Shown here one piece after another: positions 57,878-64,000 of a stretch of DNA of 64,000 bases. The notes beneath the pieces are model-generated. The model worked only from the letters and a program-made list of their open reading frames with translations. It did not search any database and was not told the DNA's origin. Numbering within the stretch: position 1 is the stretch's first letter; every line of letters begins with the position of its first letter. The stretch spans positions 1-64,000 of the forward strand of contig NZ_PYNW01000010.1 of NCBI RefSeq assembly GCF_003026105.1. Reading direction: 5' to 3'. The DNA is from Photobacterium sp. GB-56 (GTDB lineage Bacteria > Pseudomonadota > Gammaproteobacteria > Enterobacterales > Vibrionaceae). The translations under genes and the position numbers were made by a program.

Positions 57878-60079
57878 ATGATCCCGAATATCGCTCGAGT
57901 CGCTCTCCCTATTCCCTTAGATAAAACCTTTGATTATTTAATCAAACCCAACGACCTACCTATTGTCGGCGGGCGTGTTCAGGTTCCTTTCGGGCGTCAA
58001 CGATTAATCGGTATCGTTACCGCACTGACAGATAGCTCTGAGTTTCCAATCGAACAACTAAAAGCGATTCAAAAAGTCATTGATAAAGCACCACTGTGGA
58101 TGCCGCCATTATTTGATTTGCTCAAATGGGCTAGTCAATATTATCAATATCCTCTCGGCGATACACTGGCTAATGCAATGCCGGCTTTATTGCGAAAAGG
58201 ACGTGAAGCCTCACAAACCACCCTGAAATTTTGGGCATTAACTGAAGCGGGAAAATCACAACCGCTAAATGGCCTAACCCGCGCGCCCAAACAAGCCCAA
58301 ATACTGCGTCTACTACAAAACGGAGCTGTCAGTCATGATGCACTATTGAGCGAAGAAGTGAGCTCTACGACCTTAAAAACGTTAGCGAATAAAGGCTGGA
58401 TCATTGAACAACAGCAACAACCCAAAAGCCAAAACTGGCAGAAACAGTTTTCTGTTACTGAAGAAAAACCACGTTTAAATGAAGAACAAGCGTTAGCAAT
58501 TGCGACCGTGAATAGTAACCCTGAGTTTGGCTGTTATCTTTTAGAAGGGGTAACAGGCTCAGGCAAAACAGAGGTATATCTTAATCTGCTAGAGCCAGTG
58601 CTTGCCGCAGGTAAACAAGCACTCATCTTAGTCCCTGAGATTGGCTTAACCCCTCAAACGATTAACCGCTTTCGCCGTCGTTTTAATGTGCCTTTAGAAA
58701 CGGTTCACTCAGGGCTAAACGACAGCGAGCGTATGGCGGCATGGCTTGCAGGTCGAGATAATCAAGCAGGGATTATCATTGGGACGCGTTCTGCATTATT
58801 CACCCCCTTTGCAAACCTTGGCATCATCATTGTCGATGAAGAACATGACGCGTCTTATAAACAACAAGATAGCTTACGTTATCATGCTCGCGATCTTGCC
58901 GTTATGCGCGCCAATAAAGAAAACATCCCGATTATTTTAGGCTCTGCGACACCAGCATTAGAAACCTTACATAATGCGAAAACAGGTAAGTATCATCATT
59001 TAACCTTAACTAAACGTGCGGGTAACGCCCAATTGGCGCGTCATGGCGTGATTGATGTTAAAGGTCTATATCTTGATTCTGGATTATCTGCACCACTTAT
59101 CGCTGAAATGCGTAAACACTTAAATGCGGGTAATCAGGTGATGTTATTTCTTAATCGTCGTGGTTTTTCACCTGCGATGATGTGCCATGAATGTGGTTGG
59201 ATCGCCGAATGTCATCGTTGTGATGCTTATTACACCTTACACCAGCAATCTGGAGAACTGCGTTGTCACCATTGTGCAACTCAGCGTCCTATCATGCCGC
59301 AATGTGAGCAATGTGGTTCGACGCAATTATTGCCCGTCGGTGTCGGTACAGAGCAATTAGAAAATCAACTCGCCACCCTATTTCCTGAATTTAAGACGGT
59401 GCGCATTGATCGCGATAGCACGCGTCGTAAAGGGGCTTTAGAAAACTATCTCGAAGCAATTAAAAATAATGAGTATCAGATTTTAATTGGTACTCAAATG
59501 CTAGCAAAAGGCCACCATTTCCCGAATGTCACTTTAGTCGCATTAATTGATGTTGATAGCGCACTGTTTAGTAACGACTTCCGCGCATCCGAGCGTTTAG
59601 CACAATTGTTTATTCAAGTTGCAGGACGTGCAGGACGGGCGAGTAAACCGGGCGAAGTGTTATTGCAAACTCACCACCCAGAGCATCAACTATTACAATC
59701 ATTGCTTCATAAAGGCTATGGCGTTTTCTCACAAACCGCCTTAATTGAACGCCAGCAAGCTATGTTACCGCCCTATACTCACCTTGTCTTAATACGGGCG
59801 GAAGCGAATGACAGTGATACTGTTTGCCAACTATTACAGCAAATCCGTGGCATTTTTGAATCCAGCCCCGTTTATGATCAAGATTGCTGTGTATTAGGGC
59901 CAAACCCCGCTCCTCTTGCCCGTCGTGCTGGACGTTATCGTTGGCAATTAATTTTACAAACCCCTAATCGCAAAACCTTGCAACAGATACTCAGTATTGC
60001 CAAGCCTGCAATTCAATTACTGCCGTTAGCAAAAAAAGTACGTTGGTCGATTGATGTAGAGCCACAAGATTTAACTTAA
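57878..60079 (+). CDS. priA: Primosomal helicase PriA
   Basis: 3'-5' superfamily 2 helicase that restarts stalled forks by loading DnaB. 733 aa (E. coli 732). N-terminal DNA-binding domain begins ARVALPIPLDKTFDYL; Walker A GVTGSGKT (about 227-234), DEEH box in IIVDEEHDASYKQQD (about 320), and a cysteine-rich zinc-binding module (about 430-480) with CHECGW, CHRCDA, CHHCAT and CEQCGS. The rpmE-priA-cytR-ftsN-hslVU order is that of E. coli. Confidence 0.97.
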   Translation: MIPNIARVALPIPLDKTFDYLIKPNDLPIVGGRVQVPFGRQRLIGIVTALTDSSEFPIEQLKAIQKVIDKAPLWMPPLFDLLKWASQYYQYPLGDTLANAMPALLRKGREASQTTLKFWALTEAGKSQPLNGLTRAPKQAQILRLLQNGAVSHDALLSEEVSSTTLKTLANKGWIIEQQQQPKSQNWQKQFSVTEEKPRLNEEQALAIATVNSNPEFGCYLLEGVTGSGKTEVYLNLLEPVLAAGKQALILVPEIGLTPQTINRFRRRFNVPLETVHSGLNDSERMAAWLAGRDNQAGIIIGTRSALFTPFANLGIIIVDEEHDASYKQQDSLRYHARDLAVMRANKENIPIILGSATPALETLHNAKTGKYHHLTLTKRAGNAQLARHGVIDVKGLYLDSGLSAPLIAEMRKHLNAGNQVMLFLNRRGFSPAMMCHECGWIAECHRCDAYYTLHQQSGELRCHHCATQRPIMPQCEQCGSTQLLPVGVGTEQLENQLATLFPEFKTVRIDRDSTRRKGALENYLEAIKNNEYQILIGTQMLAKGHHFPNVTLVALIDVDSALFSNDFRASERLAQLFIQVAGRAGRASKPGEVLLQTHHPEHQLLQSLLHKGYGVFSQTALIERQQAMLPPYTHLVLIRAEANDSDTVCQLLQQIRGIFESSPVYDQDCCVLGPNPAPLARRAGRYRWQLILQTPNRKTLQQILSIAKPAIQLLPLAKKVRWSIDVEPQDLT

Positions 60080-60281
60080 GACCAACAATGCGACAAAACT
60101 CACATAGTGAATGTAATTTATGCTATTTGAGGCATGTTTAATCCCGTGTATACGCTCTACAATATCAATAGTATTGACTAATATCAGTCATTTACTGCTT
60201 CGCTGGTTTCCGTCTCAGTCCTTTTGACTTCGAGCCACCAGCCGCATAATAAGAGAGATTTAGATAAAAGAGGAAAGCAAT

Positions 60282-61286
60282 ATGGCGACAATGAAGGATG
60301 TTGCCCAGCTAGCCGGAGTTTCGACTGCAACGGTTTCCCGTGCGCTAATGAACCCGGAAAAAGTATCGGCTTCAACTCGTAAAAAAGTTGAGCAGGCTGT
60401 CATGGAAGCTGGCTACTCACCTAACTCACTTGCCCGTAATTTACGTCGCAATGAGTCAAAAACGATCGTAACTATCGTCCCTGATATTTGTGATCCTTAC
60501 TTCACAGAGATTATTCGTGGTATCGAAGAAGCTGCAATGGAGTACGGTTACCTTGTATTGCTGGGCGACAGTGGTCAACAGAAAAAGCGTGAAAACTCAT
60601 TTGTTAATTTAGTCTTTACTAAACAAGCTGATGGTATGTTATTACTGGGTACAGACTTACCTTTTGATGTCAGTAAACCAGAACAGAAGAACCTACCCCC
60701 CTTAGTGATGGCTTGTGAGTACGCACCCGAGTTAGAGTTGCCGACCATCCATATTGATAATCTCACCGCGGCATTTGAAGCAGTTAATTATCTAACACAA
60801 ATGGGTCATAAGCGTATTGCGCAAATTACCGGCCCCGACCAAGCACCATTATCTCAATTCCGAAATCAGGGCTATCAACAAGCACTGCGTCGTGGTGGGA
60901 TTACATTAAACCCAGCCTATACGGTGAAGGGTGATTTTAGCTTTGCTGCTGGCGCACGCGCAGTTACCGCATTGTTGTCGTTACCTGAGCCACCAACCGC
61001 ACTGTTCTGTCATTCTGATGTGATGGCGATTGGCGCAATGCAGCAGGCAAAACGTCTTGGTCTTCGTGTTCCTCAAGATATTTCGATTGTTGGCTTTGAT
61101 GATATTCAATTTGCTGAATATTGTGATCCACCATTAACCACCGTTTCTCAACCACGCTATGAGATTGGTCGTCAAGCAATGTTGATGTTACTTGAACTAC
61201 TTAAAGGCAAGGAAGTACAAGCAGGATCTCGCTTACTTGATGCGAAACTGGTGATCCGTGAAAGTGCAGCCCCACCATCTCGATAG
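60282..61286 (+). CDS. cytR: Nucleoside-catabolism repressor CytR
   Basis: LacI-family regulator that cooperates with CRP and is relieved by cytidine; in Vibrio it also activates natural competence. 334 aa: LacI helix-turn-helix (MATMKDVAQLAGVSTATVSRALMNPEKVSASTRKKVEQ), hinge helix LARNLRR and a periplasmic-binding-fold core. GAGG lies 9 nt before the ATG. It has its own leader after priA and a terminator. Confidence 0.96.
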   Translation: MATMKDVAQLAGVSTATVSRALMNPEKVSASTRKKVEQAVMEAGYSPNSLARNLRRNESKTIVTIVPDICDPYFTEIIRGIEEAAMEYGYLVLLGDSGQQKKRENSFVNLVFTKQADGMLLLGTDLPFDVSKPEQKNLPPLVMACEYAPELELPTIHIDNLTAAFEAVNYLTQMGHKRIAQITGPDQAPLSQFRNQGYQQALRRGGITLNPAYTVKGDFSFAAGARAVTALLSLPEPPTALFCHSDVMAIGAMQQAKRLGLRVPQDISIVGFDDIQFAEYCDPPLTTVSQPRYEIGRQAMLMLLELLKGKEVQAGSRLLDAKLVIRESAAPPSR

Positions 61287-61296
61287 TCATAAAAAG

Positions 61297-61336
61297 ACTG
61301 TGAGCTTATGAAATAATCATAAGTTCACAGTTTTTA
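61297..61336 (+). terminator. Intrinsic terminator of cytR
   Basis: A 15-bp stem with one G-U pair (61297-61311 and 61317-61331) around AATAA, then five T. Confidence 0.85.
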
Positions 61337-61445
61337 CATACTATTGACCTTAACCCACACATTAATAGTGATAAAAACTAGTCAGTATCATTCCAACTTT
61401 GTAACATAGAACTCTTTCCTTCTCTCAACATATTTGTCTATCATC

Positions 61446-62180
61446 GTGGCTACTAAAGATTATGTAAAACGCGGACGCTCGCCGAAACCGGCAAATAAAA
61501 AAAGCAGTCCGAGTCGAAAAAAAGCCCCCGCCTCTAGTGGATTTCCAATCAAGTGGGCGGTCACCGCTATTGTTTTAGTATTTGGACTTATTACTGGTTT
61601 ATTCTTCTTATCTGGTACTGATGTTCCTGAAAAACCAGCACATAAAGATGAACCTTTAATTAGTGTAAAACCTCAACCCACTAATGAGGTAAAAAAAACC
61701 GCTAATAAAGAAGTTCTACCGCCAAAACCTGAAGAAAAATGGCGTTACATTCAAGAATTAGAAAATAAAAAAGTCATCGTGCCAGACGACTTGAAAAACC
61801 AACGTATGCAGCCAGTGGAAACAGAAACTGCAGCTAAAAAAACAGACACACCTAAACCGAAAGAGAACGCTCAAACAGCTAAGCCTGTGGTTACTGTAGA
61901 CATAAAACCAAGTCCAGCCAAAAATCAGTCCGAGGCGACATCAAGTGTGCGCTTTGTATTGCAGTGTGGTGCTTACCGTAATAAATCACAAGCCGATGAA
62001 CGTAAAGCAAAAATTGCATTCCAAGGCATGAATAGCCAACTTAAAATTAGCAGTGATGCAAAAGGAACCTGGTACCGTGTCGTATTAGGCCCTTACTCAC
62101 AAAAAAGCAGTGCTGAAAAAGATAAAGCTAAACTACAAAATGGCGGTGTTTCACCGTGTGGTATTTGGCATTGGCAATAA
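61446..62180 (+). CDS. ftsN: Cell-division protein FtsN
   Basis: Late divisome protein that triggers septal peptidoglycan synthesis. I choose the GTG at 61446, giving MATKDYVKRGRSPKPANKK, which matches the family start (E. coli MAQRDYVRR); a TTG four codons earlier is the only alternative. 244 aa: basic cytoplasmic tail, a transmembrane helix (about 36-57), a Pro/Lys/Glu-rich periplasmic linker and a SPOR domain (about 170-244: VRFVLQCGAYRNKSQADERKAKIAF). Own terminator. Confidence 0.93.
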   Translation: MATKDYVKRGRSPKPANKKSSPSRKKAPASSGFPIKWAVTAIVLVFGLITGLFFLSGTDVPEKPAHKDEPLISVKPQPTNEVKKTANKEVLPPKPEEKWRYIQELENKKVIVPDDLKNQRMQPVETETAAKKTDTPKPKENAQTAKPVVTVDIKPSPAKNQSEATSSVRFVLQCGAYRNKSQADERKAKIAFQGMNSQLKISSDAKGTWYRVVLGPYSQKSSAEKDKAKLQNGGVSPCGIWHWQ

Positions 62181-62206
62181 CTCTCCAAGGTTAGCCAAAT
62201 AATCAG

Positions 62207-62235
62207 AAGGACGTACCTATGTACGTCCTTTTTTT
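62207..62235 (+). terminator. Intrinsic terminator of ftsN
   Basis: AAGGACGTAC/GTACGTCCTT (62207-62216 and 62221-62230) around CTAT, then T7. Confidence 0.9.
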
Positions 62236-62362
62236 ATGTTAGATAAACGTAATAATAGCGACCAATTGACAGTTCATACTTGAAAAGCCTTTCTTTCATC
62301 CCCAGATCTTTTCACATTAACGTTACCGGCTATGCCGGAGCAGAACCAGAGAGGTTAACCCC

Positions 62363-62890
62363 GTGACAACTATTGTATCTGTACGTCGAAACGGTAAAGT
62401 CGTCATTGCTGGTGACGGCCAAGTATCACTTGGTAACACAGTAATGAAAGGCAACGCACGTAAAGTTCGCCGTCTATATAACAATAAAGTACTGGCAGGT
62501 TTTGCTGGCGGTACCGCTGATGCATTCACTCTATTTGAACGTTTTGAGCGTAAGCTTGAGATGCACCAAGGCCACCTTCTAAAATCGGCCGTAGAACTTG
62601 CCAAAGATTGGCGTACTGATCGCGCTCTGCGTAAGCTTGAAGCCTTGTTGGCCGTTGCCGATGAAACTGGCTCACTCATCATCACTGGTAATGGTGACGT
62701 TGTGCAACCAGAGCACGACTTAATTGCGATTGGCTCTGGCGGTAATTTCGCCCAAGCCGCAGCCACAGCATTGCTAGAAAATACCGATTTAGGTGCGCGA
62801 GAAATTGCAGAGAAAGCCCTGAATATTGCTGGTGATATTTGTGTGTTCACTAACCACAATCACACCATTGAAGAATTAGAAACTAAGTAA
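62363..62890 (+). CDS. hslV: ATP-dependent protease proteolytic subunit HslV
   Basis: Proteasome-like peptidase forming a dodecamer capped by HslU. GTG start at 62363; 175 aa. The mature N-terminal nucleophile is Thr2 in [26 protein letters not shown], and the Lys/Gly pattern [26 protein letters not shown] is intact. Shine-Dalgarno GAGAGG is upstream. hslU follows after 10 nt, in one operon. Confidence 0.97.
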   Translation: MTTIVSVRRNGKVVIAGDGQVSLGNTVMKGNARKVRRLYNNKVLAGFAGGTADAFTLFERFERKLEMHQGHLLKSAVELAKDWRTDRALRKLEALLAVADETGSLIITGNGDVVQPEHDLIAIGSGGNFAQAAATALLENTDLGAREIAEKALNIAGDICVFTNHNHTIEELETK

Positions 62891-62900
62891 GGAAGTTGTA

Positions 62901-64000
62901 ATGTCTGAAATGACTCCTCGCGAAATCGTTCATGAACTTAATCGCCATATTATCGGTCAAGACAAAGCGAAACGAGCAGTTGCGATTGCACTACGTAACC
63001 GCTGGCGTCGTATGCAACTTCCTGAAGAGTTGCGTGTTGAAGTAACGCCAAAAAATATTTTAATGATCGGCCCAACTGGGGTGGGTAAAACCGAGATTGC
63101 ACGCCGCTTAGCGAAACTAGCTAACGCGCCTTTCATTAAAGTAGAAGCAACAAAATTCACCGAGGTGGGTTATGTTGGTAAAGAAGTCGAAACAATCATT
63201 CGCGATCTAACTGATGTAGCAGTAAAAATGACACATCAACAGGCGACTGAGAAAGTCCGTTTCCGTGCTGAAGAATTAGCAGAAGAGCGTATTTTAGATG
63301 CCCTTCTACCACCAGCGCGTGATGCTTGGGGTCAAAATGAAGAAGCCCCTGCAGAGTCGTCGACTCGTCAATCTTTCCGTAAAAAATTACGTGAAGGCAA
63401 GCTTGACGATAAAGAAATTGAAATGGACATTGCAGCACCTCAGATGGGTGTAGAGATCATGGCGCCTCCTGGTATGGAAGAAATGACCAACCAGCTACAG
63501 GGCATGTTCCAAAATCTTGCTGGCAATACCACTAAAAAGCGCAAGATGAAAATCAAAGACGCGCTAAAAGCTGCAACCGAAGAAGAAGCGGCGAAGTTAG
63601 TCAACCAAGAAGAGCTTAAAGAACAAGCCATTCATTCGGTTGAAAACAATGGTATCGTGTTCATCGATGAAATCGATAAAATTTGTAAGCGTGGCGAGTC
63701 TTCCGGTCCTGATGTTTCTCGTGAAGGTGTGCAGCGTGACTTACTCCCATTAGTCGAAGGCAGCACAGTATCAACCAAACACGGTATGGTTAAAACAGAC
63801 CACATCCTGTTTGTTGCATCAGGTGCTTTCCAAGTGGCTAAGCCATCAGATTTGATCCCTGAATTGCAAGGTCGTTTACCTATTCGTGTTGAGCTTGAAG
63901 CGCTGACAAGTCACGACTTTAAACGAATTCTGACGGAGCCAAATGCATCGCTAACAGAGCAATACAAAGCATTAATGGCAACAGAATCAGTTGAAATCGA
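62901..64000 (+). CDS. hslU: ATP-dependent protease ATPase subunit HslU, partial
   Basis: AAA+ unfoldase of HslUV. The ATG at 62901 follows GGAAG; 366 of about 443 codons are inside the window. It opens [20 protein letters not shown], has Walker A GPTGVGKT (57-64), the pore-loop motif [11 protein letters not shown] (about 88-98), the variable intermediate domain (about 110-245) and Walker [10 protein letters not shown] (about 251). The C-terminal part that docks into HslV lies beyond 64000. Confidence 0.97.
   Translation, partial: MSEMTPREIVHELNRHIIGQDKAKRAVAIALRNRWRRMQLPEELRVEVTPKNILMIGPTGVGKTEIARRLAKLANAPFIKVEATKFTEVGYVGKEVETIIRDLTDVAVKMTHQQATEKVRFRAEELAEERILDALLPPARDAWGQNEEAPAESSTRQSFRKKLREGKLDDKEIEMDIAAPQMGVEIMAPPGMEEMTNQLQGMFQNLAGNTTKKRKMKIKDALKAATEEEAAKLVNQEELKEQAIHSVENNGIVFIDEIDKICKRGESSGPDVSREGVQRDLLPLVEGSTVSTKHGMVKTDHILFVASGAFQVAKPSDLIPELQGRLPIRVELEALTSHDFKRILTEPNASLTEQYKALMATESVEI

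Noticed and set aside
60100..60130. CRP site upstream of cytR
   Set aside because: TCACATAGTGA is symmetric but its half-sites do not have the 6-nt spacing required for CRP.
62323..62859. 178-codon minus-strand open frame
   Set aside because: It is antisense to hslV over its full length; hslV is certain, and the antisense translation shows no recognisable domain or Shine-Dalgarno.

Overview
The window is a gene-dense core-chromosome segment from a gammaproteobacterium of the family Vibrionaceae, most likely Photobacterium or a close relative; the genus is an inference. The family assignment rests on an AphA-type quorum-sensing regulator next to ppc, an argininosuccinate lyase fused to an acetyltransferase (the argH(A) form), an arginine succinyltransferase cluster next to crp, and gene order that otherwise follows the Vibrio/E. 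coli backbone. Base composition looks AT-leaning and even throughout. I see no tRNA, rRNA, insertion sequence, prophage or CRISPR array.

Layout. (1) 1-6.4 kb, minus strand: fkpA, then a YheO/DauR-type regulator with tusDCB, then the str operon rpsL-rpsG-fusA-tuf behind a near-consensus sigma70 promoter. (2) 6.6-19.4 kb: a WD40 lipoprotein and slyX, slyD, yheV, kefB-kefG, yheS, a LysE exporter with a divergent MocR regulator that interrupts the usual yheS-yheT order, yheT-yheU, prkB, yhfA and crp. (3) 19.5-24.5 kb: a small unknown ORF with its own terminator, a DUF1338 gene and astC-astA-astD for arginine catabolism, without astB or astE. (4) 24.8-32.6 kb: pabA and the aroK-aroB-damX-dam-(DUF2970 on the opposite strand)-rpe-gph-trpS cluster. 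(5) 33-40.2 kb: pilMNOPQ divergent from mrcA. (6) 40.3-42.1 kb: oxyR divergent from a peroxiredoxin-glutaredoxin fusion, with an OxyR-type tetra-half-site between them. (7) 42.2-51.5 kb: argC-argB-argG-argH(A), divergent from ppc, followed by aphA. (8) 51.6-64 kb: metB-metL divergent from metJ across four tandem met boxes, then a malic enzyme, rpmE, priA, cytR, ftsN and hslV-hslU (hslU runs off the end).

The most interesting new observation is in the long 5' leader of argC. It contains a 14-codon ORF (MNQAKLFTHTFRRR) with a good Shine-Dalgarno sequence and three consecutive arginine codons directly before the stop. It is folded into a perfect 10-bp inverted repeat whose 5' arm is the start of the little ORF. 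This looks like an arginine-responsive leader peptide, and I do not know of a description of one for argC in Vibrionaceae. Next in interest are the absence of argE from its usual place beside argC, two palindromes in the lysE-mocR spacer, the small ORF downstream of crp, and the plus-strand DUF2970 gene sitting inside an otherwise minus-strand dam/rpe cluster.

Functionally the segment joins translation and proteostasis (EF-G, EF-Tu, S7, S12, FkpA, SlyD, HslVU), arginine synthesis and breakdown, methionine synthesis with its repressor, redox defence (OxyR/peroxiredoxin, KefGB), cell envelope (PBP1A, type IV pilus, DamX, FtsN) and global regulation (CRP, CytR, AphA).
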